A stretch of DNA of 64,000 nt from an uncultured Clostridia bacterium (GCA_945872615.1 CAMBZZ010000002.1:138271-202270), one strand, 5' to 3'. Counted from the stretch's first letter, positions 8,932 through 18,319 are shown. Numbers and translations are program-made. The notes: generated by a model not told the origin, from the sequence alone.

Positions 8932-9130
8932 ATGTGCACAACGGAATGACAAAACATTTGAGATTGCGGGGTTACGCTACGCTCCACCGCAATGACAATA
9001 GGGCAATCCCTCCGTCTCGGCAAAGCCGAGCCACCTCCCTTTACACAAAGGAGGCTCGAAAAGATAGAGATTCCTACGCTCGCTTTGCTCGCTCTGAATG
9101 ACAGCACTACTTGGTCTGCGCTCCACCGCA
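8932..9130 (+). repeat. Family A repeat, third unit of the island
   Basis: A shorter, diverged unit with CTCGGCAAAGCCGAG and CCTCCCTTTACACAAAGGAGG hairpins and a GAGATTCCTACGCTCGC...GAATGACA block. It ends 8 bp before the 3' end of the minus-strand GH2 gene, so it may form the 3' region of that transcript. Confidence 0.75.
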
Positions 9131-9138
9131 ATAGTATA

Positions 9139-11412
9139 TTATTGTTTAGCGGTTGCCTTTGGCTTTTTGATGCGGTTGAGGGCGCGATTGATGGACAACA
9201 ACTCTTCTTTGGAGAAGGAGACGTTGAGCATACCCATCATACCCGTGAGGCGGAGCACGGTAAAGCCGCCCACCATTTTGAGCATATCGCCGTTCATTTT
9301 GAAGGCGGGGTTGCCTTCTTGCGAGGACGACTTGGACTTGTTTGCCAAGTTGATTTTTCGCTTTACTCTTATACCGAAGCCTATTGCCCACAGCTTGCCC
9401 ATAAAGGTTGAGAGAATGTCGGAGAACTTGTCGTTGAGAGAAAATCTTCCCTCGGGTGTCTCGACGTCAAACCAGTTGAGGACGGCGTTTTTCTCCTTGA
9501 GAATATAGTCTTCGTTGAACTTGTCTACCTTGCGAATGGTCGCCGTATCGCGACAGTCGCCGGCTATTGCTTCGATAGTGCTTTCGCCTTTGTTGTCAAT
9601 GGTAAAGCGGAAGATATGGTCGGTGGACTTTTGACTTCCGATTGGCATTCCGTTGACAAGCAACTGCACCTCGTCCATATTGGAATAGACTTTGACCTGC
9701 GTCTTATCTTCCACTCTGTCCACGTAGCGTTTGGAGCAGATATGCACGAATTTTTCGTCCGACAACCACGCCTTGTAGATATAGAAAGAATCCTTTTTGT
9801 AGGAGCGGTCGAAGGTGACCAAGCCTTTGTGGTTTTGTCCGTTTTCGCCGCCTTCCGCGCGAGCGTCCGCACCAAAGTCAAACATATTCCACACGTGCGT
9901 CGCCCAAATATAAGGACGGGAGAAGAGTTGCTTGATGAGTTCTTCGTGATAGTAGGCTTGATACTCTTCGCTGTAATCGCCCTGCATTGGGTTGGAATTG
10001 TGCCAATTTAGAGCTTCACAGCCGTACTCGCTGCACCCGATTGGAACGTTAGGATATTGGGCGTGGAATTTGTCAAACCAAGGTCCGTTCATATCCACGT
10101 CGCCGCCGTACCAACCGAAATAGTGATTGTAGGATATGGCGTCGGGGATTTTGATATACTCGCTGCCTATACTACACATTGACACTACCGCAACCACGGT
10201 GGCGCGAGTAGGGTCGAGGGAGTGAGCTAATTCGTTGAGAGCGCGGTGATTGTCTATCATATCTTGAGACTCGCCCGACATGGTAATTTCGTTGGATAGT
10301 CCCCAAACTACGATAGAAGGGTGGTTGTAATTCTGAACGATGAGTTCTTGCATTTGGCTGAGGGTATTGGGCATACCCGAAGGCATATGGTTGGAGATAT
10401 AAGGTATTTCCGCCCAAACCACCATACCCCTCTCGTCGCATAGGTCGTAGAAAAACTCGTCGTGTTGATAGTGCGCCAGACGAATGGTATTGGCACCCAC
10501 CTCGCATATTAAATCCATATCCTCGATATGATGCTCTCTCGTCAAAGCGTTGCCTACGCCGAGCCTATCTTGATGTCTCGATACGCCGTGCAGAGGATAT
10601 GATTTGCCGTTGAGGAAAAAGCCTTGTTCGGGGTCTATGCGAAAGGTTCTTATACCGAAGCGGGTGGAGATTTCGTCGAGAGTTTTGCCCTCTTGGACAA
10701 GTTTCGCCGTGGCGGTATAAAGGTATGGGTCGAGTCTTCCTTGCCAAAGATGAGGATTGTCGAGGCTAAAACTCACTCTATCTTCTTTGGACTCGTTTGA
10801 GGCGACCTCGCCACCGTTTTGGTCAAAAATCGTGTAGTGAATACTTTGACCCGATTGTCTATTGGTGAGGAATACGTGAATATCAATCGTTGCCTTGTCG
10901 CCGTGCACCTTTGGAGTGACCGCAATGCCCGACCCGCCGTAGTAATCGAGGTCGAAGTGAGAATCCGATACGGCAATTAGATTGACGTCACGATAGAGCC
11001 CGCCGTAGAAGGTAAAGTCTGCCATTTGAGGATAGACGGTGTCGCTCGGCGAGTTGTCCACGATTATCTGCAGCAAAGATTTATCTTGCAAATAATCGGT
11101 TATATCGGCTCTAAACGTAGAGTAGCCGCCGTCGTGAGAAACTACCTTTTTGCCGTCGATATACACCGTGGCGGAGGAGTTGGCTGCTTTGATTTCGAGA
11201 TAATATCTATCGGATCGCGGTAGATCGGCTTTGACGATATTTTTGAAGTAACTGCACGCTCCGCGATAGTAGTCGTTGCCTCCGTCTTGACCGTCGGTCG
11301 CGTTCCAAGTGTGAGGCAAGTCGACGTTTTGGGCGTCGCTCGGTATGGAGCCGACGACGCCGTCTTGTTTGATAAATTGCCAGTTGTCGTTGATATTGAT
11401 AATTTTTCTCAT
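9139..11412 (-). CDS. Glycoside hydrolase family 2 (beta-glucuronidase or beta-galactosidase)
   Basis: 757 residues with no signal peptide, so cytoplasmic. It has the GH2 sugar-binding jelly roll (residues 1-165), an immunoglobulin-like domain, and a TIM barrel with acid/base Glu375 in WGLSNEI and nucleophile Glu462 in GCSEYGCEA. An N-x-K-G motif (NHKGLVTFDR) occurs where glucuronidases contact the carboxylate, though many family 2 beta-galactosidases carry a similar KGLVTYDR segment. The C-terminal 90 residues form a helical tail with MLKMVGGFTVLRL. It lies 16 nt after the GPH symporter and next to a glucuronate catabolic operon, which favours a glucuronidase role; sequence alone does not settle it. 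Ribosome site GGAGAATAAT. Confidence 0.85.
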   Translation of the reverse strand: MRKIININDNWQFIKQDGVVGSIPSDAQNVDLPHTWNATDGQDGGNDYYRGACSYFKNIVKADLPRSDRYYLEIKAANSSATVYIDGKKVVSHDGGYSTFRADITDYLQDKSLLQIIVDNSPSDTVYPQMADFTFYGGLYRDVNLIAVSDSHFDLDYYGGSGIAVTPKVHGDKATIDIHVFLTNRQSGQSIHYTIFDQNGGEVASNESKEDRVSFSLDNPHLWQGRLDPYLYTATAKLVQEGKTLDEISTRFGIRTFRIDPEQGFFLNGKSYPLHGVSRHQDRLGVGNALTREHHIEDMDLICEVGANTIRLAHYQHDEFFYDLCDERGMVVWAEIPYISNHMPSGMPNTLSQMQELIVQNYNHPSIVVWGLSNEITMSGESQDMIDNHRALNELAHSLDPTRATVVAVVSMCSIGSEYIKIPDAISYNHYFGWYGGDVDMNGPWFDKFHAQYPNVPIGCSEYGCEALNWHNSNPMQGDYSEEYQAYYHEELIKQLFSRPYIWATHVWNMFDFGADARAEGGENGQNHKGLVTFDRSYKKDSFYIYKAWLSDEKFVHICSKRYVDRVEDKTQVKVYSNMDEVQLLVNGMPIGSQKSTDHIFRFTIDNKGESTIEAIAGDCRDTATIRKVDKFNEDYILKEKNAVLNWFDVETPEGRFSLNDKFSDILSTFMGKLWAIGFGIRVKRKINLANKSKSSSQEGNPAFKMNGDMLKMVGGFTVLRLTGMMGMLNVSFSKEELLSINRALNRIKKPKATAKQ

Positions 11413-11428
11413 ATTATTCTCCGTTGAT

Positions 11429-12997
11429 TTAGTTGTTGTCGTCGTTATTTGAGTCGTCTGTTGAAGCGTCGTTTGCTTGGTCGTCTTCGATAGGCGTTAC
11501 GTCAATGCTAAGGTCGTTAAGATTTTCGTAATCGACGACGTTTTCGTCAATGACCGACTCTACGCCCTTGGCAAGAGAGTCGTCAACCTTGCTGTTGTTA
11601 GAGTGCTTTTCTTTGAGTATTGCCACGTTGCGCTCCACTTGTCTTTTGTGCAAAGGATACCACAGTAAAAGCACAAGTCCCAGTACTAGAAAACCGAATG
11701 CGGGTAGTAGGGTGGCAATGGCAAAAATTCCGTCTTTGACGTTAGGGTCAAACGCAGTAGCGGAAGTGTAGCCGATAAGCGAGAGCAATCCGCCGGTAAG
11801 ACCTGCCGAAGCCGCTTGACCCAACTTGCGGGCAAAGGAATAGAGCGCGTAGACGCTGCCGTCCTCTCGTATGCCGTTGACGATCTCCGCGTGGTCTATA
11901 ACGTCGGTGATGAGCGCCCAGGATATCATCGAAAAGAGCCCAAGCCCCAACCAACATACAGCTTGCAAAACCGTAAATACCCACACGTTTTGAGGCTTGA
12001 TGAAGAAGGTGAGGAAACTGATGAATGCGGCAAAAAAACTCGATACGTATCCGATTTCTGCCTTGCCGAAGCGTTTGGCAAGAGGCTTGGCAAGAAAGCC
12101 TGCAATTATCATGCCGAGTGCCATTACCAAGAAGGACACCGATTGCATTGCCGCGTTGTTGTAATAGTTAGGGTAAACGTAGTTTGCCATAGTTTGCATG
12201 GTGAGTTGGGCAAGCAACATAAATACCGAAGCAACTATTATAGATATGAGAGCACGGTTTTTGAATGCGTTGGAGAGCATTTTGCGCACCGAATTGTTGC
12301 GGAATACGTCTTCTTTGACTTGGGGTTGTACTCTCTCGGTGGTGAGCGCAAAGCATAGAGCGTAGCACAATACCGCAAGTACGGAGAATACTCCCGCAAC
12401 GATAGTAAATCTTCCGCCGTTCATTACGTCGACCTCGACGCCGTTTTGGATAACTTTGTCGTATACGATGAGAGGTACGCCGACCGAAACGATTGCCCCC
12501 GCGAACATTCCGCCCATGGTACGGAAGGTGGAGAGAGATTGTCTATCTCCCGGCTCTGCCGAGATTGCCGAAGCCATCGAGCCGTAAGGTATATTGATAG
12601 AAGTATAGAATACCGAGCCCCACAATATATAGGTGATAAATAACCATATAATTTTGAAAGTCATGCTTGCGGACGCGAGCGAGCTTTGGTACATCAAAAA
12701 GGACGATATTGCCACGGGTCCGCACATTCGCAGTAACCACGGTTTGAATTTGCCCGATTTGGTGAGTTTGCTTCTATCGCATATTCTACCCATCGCCACG
12801 TCGGTGAACGAATCGACGAAACGCGCTGCCATCATTACGATACCTACTACGCCTGCGGCTACCCCCATTACGTCGGTGTAAAATTTGAGCAAAAACGACG
12901 ATGAGAGTATAAAGGTAAAGTCGTTGCCGAAGTCGCCGAAAAGATAGCCTATCTTGTCCCTAATGCCGAAGGGACGAACGGTTTTTTCTTTTCTCAT
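11429..12997 (-). CDS. GPH-family sugar:cation symporter
   Basis: 522 residues with about 12 membrane segments, of the glycoside-pentoside-hexuronide (MelB/UidB/YicJ) type of the MFS. The N-terminal FGIRDKIGYLFGDFGNDFTF signature and the RICDRSKLTKSGKFKPWLL loop after TM2 are characteristic. The C-terminal 60 residues are hydrophilic and very acidic (Asp/Asn-rich), an unusual tail. It is the first gene of the minus-strand pair, with an AGGAGG ribosome site. Because its partner is a GH2 enzyme and the divergent operon degrades glucuronate, the likely substrate is a beta-glucuronide or a related glycoside. Confidence 0.88.
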   Translation of the reverse strand: MRKEKTVRPFGIRDKIGYLFGDFGNDFTFILSSSFLLKFYTDVMGVAAGVVGIVMMAARFVDSFTDVAMGRICDRSKLTKSGKFKPWLLRMCGPVAISSFLMYQSSLASASMTFKIIWLFITYILWGSVFYTSINIPYGSMASAISAEPGDRQSLSTFRTMGGMFAGAIVSVGVPLIVYDKVIQNGVEVDVMNGGRFTIVAGVFSVLAVLCYALCFALTTERVQPQVKEDVFRNNSVRKMLSNAFKNRALISIIVASVFMLLAQLTMQTMANYVYPNYYNNAAMQSVSFLVMALGMIIAGFLAKPLAKRFGKAEIGYVSSFFAAFISFLTFFIKPQNVWVFTVLQAVCWLGLGLFSMISWALITDVIDHAEIVNGIREDGSVYALYSFARKLGQAASAGLTGGLLSLIGYTSATAFDPNVKDGIFAIATLLPAFGFLVLGLVLLLWYPLHKRQVERNVAILKEKHSNNSKVDDSLAKGVESVIDENVVDYENLNDLSIDVTPIEDDQANDASTDDSNNDDNN

Positions 12998-13016
12998 TGA
13001 TTGCCTCCTAGAATTT

Positions 13017-13091
13017 GTTGGACAAAAAAAGTGTGTCCAACCTATTAGAAGTTAAACCGTAAAAGCGCAATTTTGCTTGCGATAAGCAAAA
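13017..13091 (-). promoter_or_regulatory. Leader of the symporter gene with two inverted repeats
   Basis: Two perfect 8-bp inverted repeats: GTTGGACA/TGTCCAAC at 13017-13041, right before the symporter ribosome site, and TTTTGCTT/AAGCAAAA at 13071-13091. A TATAAT on the minus strand (13121-13116) would start a leader of about 110 nt carrying both. They could be operators or leader hairpins. No regulator gene lies in this locus. Confidence 0.5.
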
Positions 13092-13180
13092 AATGCAATC
13101 AATAACGCTTTTGCCATTATAAAAGGCGAGAAATTAGCAAAACTATATGTGAGATAAGTGTAAGAGTAAATACGAATTTT

Positions 13181-13196
13181 GTCGATACGTATCGAG
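13181..13196. repeat. Palindrome GTCGATACGTATCGAG, copy upstream of uxaC
   Basis: 14 central bases form a perfect palindrome flanked by TTTT and TTTTTT. It sits 25 bp before the uxaC start, so it may act as an operator or a weak attenuating hairpin. Confidence 0.65.
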
Positions 13197-13220
13197 TTTT
13201 TTGTATTGAAAGAGGAAAGT

Positions 13221-14630
13221 ATGAAGGGATTTTTGGATAAGGACTTTTTGCTCGCGACGGATAGCGCGAAAAAACTCTATCACGAGTACGCTTGCAAAAT
13301 GCCGATAATAGACTACCATTGTCACTTGAGTTGCAGAGATATTGTCGAGGATAAAAAATACGACAACGTCGCCGAGGTTTGGCTAAGCCACGACCACTAC
13401 AAATGGAGATTGATGAGAAACAACGGCGTGGACGAGTATTATATCACGGGAGGCGCGAGCGATAGGGAGAAGTGGTATAAGTGGGTCGAAAGCTTGCAAA
13501 GAGCCGTAGGCAATCCGCTATATCATTGGTGCCATATGGAACTTAAAAATTATTTTGGTTACGATAAGCCTTTGACTATGGAAAGCGCGGACGAGGCGTG
13601 GGACTTTTGTAATCAAAAGTTGGCAAGCGGACTGGGCGTAAGAAAAATGATTGAGATGAGTAGAGTGGAGTTTATCGGAACGACTGACGACCCTATAGAC
13701 GACCTGACTTGGCATAAAAAATTGGCGGCAGACAATACTCTAAAAGTCAAAGTCGCTCCCACTTTTCGCCCCGATAAAGCCTTGAATATCGACAACAAAG
13801 ATTGGAAACAATATATGAGCGAATTGTCGAGAGTAAGCGGCGTGGATATAGTCGATTTAGCAAGTTTGCAAAACGCTCTGTCAAAGAGAATGGACGGCTT
13901 TGACGAGCTTGGGTGTAGGTCAAGCGACCACGGTCTCGATAGGGTACCCGACGCGGAGGGCAATCTCATAACGGCGCAAAGAGCCTTTTGCAAAGCAATG
14001 TCGGGCGAGGACGTGGATGCGCATGAGACTGACGCCTATAAGTCGCACCTTTTGACTTGGTGTGCCGAGCAATATGCGGATAGGGACTGGGTGATGCAAC
14101 TGCATTGCAACTGCGTGCGCAATCCTAATACCGTAGCCTACGAAAGTATCGGCGCGGATAGCGGGTTTGACTGCATTTTGCCGTCGGTTGACGGCGTCGC
14201 GCTGCAAAGGTTGCTAGATAGGCTAGAGAGCAAAAAAGTCTTGCCTAAAACCATTCTCTATAGCCTCGATAGCAACGACGACGCCTTTCTCGAAGTTTTG
14301 GCGGGGTCTTTTCAAAGTAGCAAGGCACGGGGAAAGATTCAGCACGGCGCGGCTTGGTGGTTTAACGACCACAAGCAAGGAATAACAAGGCAGTTGTCTT
14401 CGTTGGCTTCGGTGGGAGTGCTCGGCAACTTCGTGGGAATGTTGACGGATAGCAGAAGTTTTTTGAGTTTCGTAAGACACGAATACTTTAGAAGAATTTT
14501 GTGCGACTTCGTGGGAGACTTGGTTGAAAGAGGGGAATATCCTTGCGATATATCCTATCTAGGCAAGATAGTCGAGGATATTTGCTATTACAACGCAAAA
14601 AAATATTTTGGTATCGGAGAAGGAATATGA
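13221..14630 (+). CDS. uxaC: Uronate isomerase
   Basis: 469 residues. It converts D-glucuronate to D-fructuronate and D-galacturonate to D-tagaturonate, the first intracellular step of hexuronate breakdown. The amidohydrolase-fold metal site begins with DYHCHLS near residue 33, and WWFNDHKQG and LTDSRSF, conserved late segments of UxaC, are present. The ATG at 13221 is chosen because an AGAGGAAAG ribosome site precedes it; longer in-frame starts upstream run into a palindromic repeat. Its TGA overlaps the uxuA ATG, so it heads a five-gene operon. Confidence 0.96.
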   Translation: MKGFLDKDFLLATDSAKKLYHEYACKMPIIDYHCHLSCRDIVEDKKYDNVAEVWLSHDHYKWRLMRNNGVDEYYITGGASDREKWYKWVESLQRAVGNPLYHWCHMELKNYFGYDKPLTMESADEAWDFCNQKLASGLGVRKMIEMSRVEFIGTTDDPIDDLTWHKKLAADNTLKVKVAPTFRPDKALNIDNKDWKQYMSELSRVSGVDIVDLASLQNALSKRMDGFDELGCRSSDHGLDRVPDAEGNLITAQRAFCKAMSGEDVDAHETDAYKSHLLTWCAEQYADRDWVMQLHCNCVRNPNTVAYESIGADSGFDCILPSVDGVALQRLLDRLESKKVLPKTILYSLDSNDDAFLEVLAGSFQSSKARGKIQHGAAWWFNDHKQGITRQLSSLASVGVLGNFVGMLTDSRSFLSFVRHEYFRRILCDFVGDLVERGEYPCDISYLGKIVEDICYYNAKKYFGIGEGI

Positions 14631-15673
14631 AGATGTCATTTAGGTGGTACGGGCAAGACGACCCCGTAACCCTCGATAAAATACGACAAATACCTAATAT
14701 GCGGTCGATTGTGTCGGCGGTGTACGACGTCAAAGTCGGTGAGGTTTGGTCGATGAGTAGTCTGGAAAAAATAAAAGACGAGTGTGCTGAACACGGCTTG
14801 ATATTCGACGTGGTGGAGTCTATCCCCGTGCACGAGAATATAAAACTCGGCGACGACGCAGAGGGCTTGATAGACAATTATTGCGAAAACATAAGACGTT
14901 GTGCCGAAGTCGGCGTCAAGTGCGTGACATACAACTTTATGCCCGTGTTTGACTGGACCCGCACGCAGTTGGATAAAGTGGCGGAGGACGGCTCGACAAG
15001 CCTCGTCACCTACACCGAGCAGTTGGAGGGGATAGACCCGTTAAAAGACGACGTGCGTTTGCCGGGATGGGATAGCAGTTATAGCCAAGACGAGGTGAGG
15101 ACTTTGATAGAAAAATACCAAAAGCTCGGCGCGGAAGGACTGTGGAAAAACCTAGAAGTCTTCTTAAAACGCGTCATTCCCGTGGCGGAGAAGAGCGGTA
15201 TAAAAATGGCTATTCACCCCGACGACCCGCCTTATTCTATATTCGGAATACCGCGCATTATAACTGACGAAAGAGCTTTGGATAGGCTGCTTAGCATAGT
15301 GGATAGCCCAAGTAATTGCTTGTGTCTATGTACGGGCTCGCTGGGCTGTGTGGCAACCAACGATATGGCAAAACTCGCGAAAAAGTACGCCGAGCAAGGC
15401 AAAATCGCCTTTGTCCATCTGCGCAACGTGGCGATATTGGATAGGGGCTCTTTTGAAGAAAGAGCGCACTTGTCAAGTTGCGGGTCGCTGGATATGTACG
15501 AGATTGTCAAGGCGTTGGTGGTGGGCGGTTTCGACGGCTACGTGAGACCCGACCACGGTAGAATGATATGGGGAGAAAAGGGAAAACCGGGATACGGTCT
15601 TTTTGACAGAGCCTTGGGAGCAACTTATATCAACGGCTTGTTCGAGGCGTTGGAAAAGGAGTATATAAAATGA
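14627..15673 (+). CDS. uxuA: Mannonate dehydratase
   Basis: 348 residues of the UxuA family (TIM barrel), dehydrating D-mannonate to 2-keto-3-deoxygluconate. Clear segments are MSFRWYGQDDPVTLDKIRQI at the start, IHPDDPPYSIFGIPRI, VHLRNV and RPDHGRMIWGE. The start codon overlaps the uxaC stop as ATGA and has a GGAGAAGGAAT ribosome site. It ends by overlapping uxuB. Translational coupling through the operon is likely. Confidence 0.96.
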   Translation: MKMSFRWYGQDDPVTLDKIRQIPNMRSIVSAVYDVKVGEVWSMSSLEKIKDECAEHGLIFDVVESIPVHENIKLGDDAEGLIDNYCENIRRCAEVGVKCVTYNFMPVFDWTRTQLDKVAEDGSTSLVTYTEQLEGIDPLKDDVRLPGWDSSYSQDEVRTLIEKYQKLGAEGLWKNLEVFLKRVIPVAEKSGIKMAIHPDDPPYSIFGIPRIITDERALDRLLSIVDSPSNCLCLCTGSLGCVATNDMAKLAKKYAEQGKIAFVHLRNVAILDRGSFEERAHLSSCGSLDMYEIVKALVVGGFDGYVRPDHGRMIWGEKGKPGYGLFDRALGATYINGLFEALEKEYIK

Positions 15674-16521
15674 AACAAAACGTATTGAATACAGATTTGA
15701 GCGGCAAAGTCGCGGTCGTGACAGGCGGGGGCGGCGTGCTGTGCGGGTACTTTGCCAAGGTGTTGGCACGAGCCGGCGCAAAGGTGGCGCTATTGGACCG
15801 AAACGAACAAGCGGCGACGAGGTGCGCTATGGAAATCATCGCCGAGGGAGGCATGGCGAAAGCGTACGTTTGCAACGTGTTGGATAGAGATATTTGCAAT
15901 GCGGTGGCAGAGCAAGTAAAAGCCGACTTGGGCGGGTGCGACTTGCTAATCAACGGCGCCGGCGGAAACAACCCCAAAGCCACGACCGACAAGGAATATC
16001 TCGAAGAGGGCGACCTCGATAGCGACGTCAAGACCTTCTTTGACCTTGACGACAAGGGAGTGGGGGGAGTGTTTGACCTCAACTTTTTGGGTACGCTGAT
16101 ACCTACGCAAGCATTTGCCAGACAAATGGTGGGCAAAAAGGGCTGTTCAATCGTCAACCTATCGTCGATGAACGCATTTACGCCCTTGACCAAAATTCCC
16201 GCCTACTCGGGAGCAAAAGCCTCGGTGAGTAACTTTACGCAATGGCTTGCCGTGCACTTTAGCAAAGTGGGTATTAGGGTCAACGCCATTGCCCCCGGAT
16301 TTTTTTCTACCAAGCAAAACGCCAAACTCTTGTGGAACGAGGACGGCTCGCCTACCGCTCGCACGGGCAAAATTCTTGCCGCAACCCCTATGGGTAGATT
16401 TGGCGAGAGCGAAGAGTTGGAAGGGTCGCTACTATTTTTGGTAGACGAGAGGGCATCGGGCTTTATTACGGGCGTGGTGTTGCCCGTGGACGGCGGTTTT
16501 TCCGCATATTCGGGGGTGTGA
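15670..16521 (+). CDS. uxuB: SDR-type fructuronate reductase (mannonate oxidoreductase)
   Basis: 283-residue short-chain dehydrogenase with a glycine-rich nucleotide motif VTGGGGVLCGYFA (about residues 18-30), an NGAGGN segment and catalytic YSGAK. In Bacillota the D-fructuronate to D-mannonate step is carried by an SDR protein (YjmF type) and not by the long-chain UxuB of enteric bacteria, and the position between uxuA and eda supports that role. The start overlaps the uxuA stop; ribosome site AAAAGGAG. The substrate is inferred from context. Confidence 0.88.
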   Translation: MKQNVLNTDLSGKVAVVTGGGGVLCGYFAKVLARAGAKVALLDRNEQAATRCAMEIIAEGGMAKAYVCNVLDRDICNAVAEQVKADLGGCDLLINGAGGNNPKATTDKEYLEEGDLDSDVKTFFDLDDKGVGGVFDLNFLGTLIPTQAFARQMVGKKGCSIVNLSSMNAFTPLTKIPAYSGAKASVSNFTQWLAVHFSKVGIRVNAIAPGFFSTKQNAKLLWNEDGSPTARTGKILAATPMGRFGESEELEGSLLFLVDERASGFITGVVLPVDGGFSAYSGV

Positions 16522-16522
16522 A

Positions 16523-17083
16523 ATGGAAAAATATATCCCTATAGTAGTGGTAGAAAATTTGCAAGACGCAGACAAAATTTTGGGTGCGTTGAAAGAGGTG
16601 GGTATCAACACCGCCGAGATTACCTTTCGCACTTCGTGTGCCGTTGAGGCGATTGAGTTTGCCAAAAAGAAATATCCCGATATGTGCGTTGGCGCGGGAA
16701 CGGTCATCAACGCCAAGCAGTGCGATAGAGCTATAGACGCGGGTGCGGGATTTATCGTGTCTCCCGGACTGAGCGCGCAAGTGGCTGAGGTGTGTCGGCG
16801 CCGCGGCGTTCCGTACTATCCCGGGTGCGTAACTCCGACCGAGATTATGGCGGCACTAGACTTAGGATTGACGACACTCAAGTTTTTTCCGTCGAGTATC
16901 TACGGAGGGCTCGACGCTCTCAAAGCATTGGCGGCACCATTCCCGCAAGTGAAGTTTATACCTACGGGCGGTGTGGATAGCAGTGATATGCAACGCTACC
17001 TCGACTACGAAAAGGTGGTCGCCGTGGGCGGTAGCTTCTTGGTCAAAGAGGCATTGAAAAAAACGGAGAAGAGATATGACTAA
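16523..17083 (+). CDS. eda: 2-keto-3-deoxy-6-phosphogluconate aldolase
   Basis: 186-residue class I aldolase splitting KDPG to pyruvate and glyceraldehyde 3-phosphate. It has AEITFRTSCAVEAI with the catalytic Glu-Thr-Phe-Arg region, VGAGTVINAKQ and the Schiff-base lysine in the TLKFFPSS segment, then PTGGVDSS for phosphate binding. About 20 residues shorter than E. coli Eda but complete. It follows uxuB by one base and overlaps kdgK by 8 nt. Confidence 0.95.
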   Translation: MEKYIPIVVVENLQDADKILGALKEVGINTAEITFRTSCAVEAIEFAKKKYPDMCVGAGTVINAKQCDRAIDAGAGFIVSPGLSAQVAEVCRRRGVPYYPGCVTPTEIMAALDLGLTTLKFFPSSIYGGLDALKALAAPFPQVKFIPTGGVDSSDMQRYLDYEKVVAVGGSFLVKEALKKTEKRYD

Positions 17084-18098
17084 AGTAGTTACTTTTGGAG
17101 AATTGATGCTGAGACTTGCCCCCGAGGGGTATTATAGGCTCTTTCAGAACGACCGCATGTCGGCAACCTTCGGCGGGGGAGAAGCCAACGTTGCCGTTTC
17201 ACTCGCTAATTTTGGCTTGGATAGCGTGTTCGTAAGCAAGTTGCCTCTCAATGCCGTGGGACAAGCCGGGGTAAACTCCTTGAGAAGTCTAGGCGTGGAT
17301 ACTTCCGATATAGTGAGAGGCGGCGATAGAACGGGTATCTATTTCGTCGAAAAGGGCGCGTCGCAGAGGGGCAGCGTGTGCATATACGATAGAGCGGGCT
17401 CTGCACTTTCGCTTGCATCGACCTTCGACTTCGATTGGACGAAAATTTTGGAGGGCGCGGATTGGTTTCACTTTACGGGTATTACGCCCGCGCTCGGCGA
17501 CAACGTGGCGAAAATTTGCGAAGAGGCTTGCAAAATTGCTAAGGCTATGGGCGTGAAAATTTCTTGCGACCTCAATTACCGCGCAAAACTGTGGAGTAGA
17601 GAAAAGGCGCGCGCCGTGATGAGCGAACTTTGCAAATACGTCGACGTGTGCATCGCCAACGAGGAAGACGCCAAGGACGTCTTCGGCATAGAAGCCGATG
17701 CCACCGACATCTACGGCGGTAAACTCAACCACCAAGGCTATAAAACCGTCGCTATGCAACTTGCCGAGCAGTTCGACTTTGAAAAAGTCGCCATAACTCT
17801 CCGCGGCTCTGTGTCCGCCAGCGACAACGATTGGTCTGCTATGCTCTACGACGGCAACGACTTCTATTTTTCTAAGCAACACCGCTTGCATATCGTTGAC
17901 AGAGTAGGCGGCGGAGATTCCTTCGGCGCGGGGCTAATTTATTCTCTCGTCACCGGTAAAACGAGTAGCGAAGCCATAGAATTTGCCGTTGCAGCCTCCG
18001 CCCTCAAACATTCCATCGAAGGCGACTACAATAGGGTCACCGTTGCGGAAGTGGAGAGGTTGGTGAGTGGGGATGGGAGTGGGCGTGTGCAACGCTAA
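17076..18098 (+). CDS. kdgK: 2-dehydro-3-deoxygluconokinase (PfkB family)
   Basis: 340-residue ribokinase-fold sugar kinase phosphorylating KDG to KDPG, the substrate of the preceding aldolase. Typical elements are GELMLRLAPEGYYRL at the N-terminus, FGGGEANVAVSLA, and the anion-hole/catalytic motif DRVGGGDSFGAGL near residue 270. It completes uxaC-uxuA-uxuB-eda-kdgK. No terminator of the usual kind follows; a family B hairpin element begins two bases after the TAA. Confidence 0.94.
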   Translation: MTKVVTFGELMLRLAPEGYYRLFQNDRMSATFGGGEANVAVSLANFGLDSVFVSKLPLNAVGQAGVNSLRSLGVDTSDIVRGGDRTGIYFVEKGASQRGSVCIYDRAGSALSLASTFDFDWTKILEGADWFHFTGITPALGDNVAKICEEACKIAKAMGVKISCDLNYRAKLWSREKARAVMSELCKYVDVCIANEEDAKDVFGIEADATDIYGGKLNHQGYKTVAMQLAEQFDFEKVAITLRGSVSASDNDWSAMLYDGNDFYFSKQHRLHIVDRVGGGDSFGAGLIYSLVTGKTSSEAIEFAVAASALKHSIEGDYNRVTVAEVERLVSGDGSGRVQR

Positions 18099-18099
18099 A

Positions 18100-18219
18100 T
18101 TTGACGGCATATCTGCTTCGTAATACATTGTCGAGCGGAGATTTTGCTCAGTCACGTACGCTCAAGTACGCTCCTGTCGCAAAAACTCCGCTCTTCGCGT
18201 CTTACTCGCACCTATGACG
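18100..18219 (+). repeat. Family B hairpin repeat, copy 2 (after kdgK)
   Basis: Begins TTTGACGGCATATCTGCTTCGTA, identical in its first 20 bases to the copy after dinB, and keeps the inner stem CGGAG...CTCCG and the CGTAC/GTACG apex. The right terminal repeat is diverged (CTATGACGCGAG). Confidence 0.8.
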
Positions 18220-18319
18220 CGAGAGCCTTACTACTTAGCAACTTATTATATAACGAGGCTGATGCTCCCTTACGCCGTCCTCGTTCTCTTCGCCTGACTT
18301 GTAATTTCGGCGTTTAGTG

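Noticed and set aside
8556-9055. Family A repeats as a CRISPR array
   Set aside because: Units are of unequal length and spacing, contain several hairpins, have no constant 25-40-bp repeat with unique spacers, and no cas genes are present.
8420-9131. Four to six reading frames of 70-140 codons across the 8.5-9.1 kb island
   Set aside because: They are translations of the family A repeats, with Arg/Ser/Gln-rich products repeated at the repeat period.
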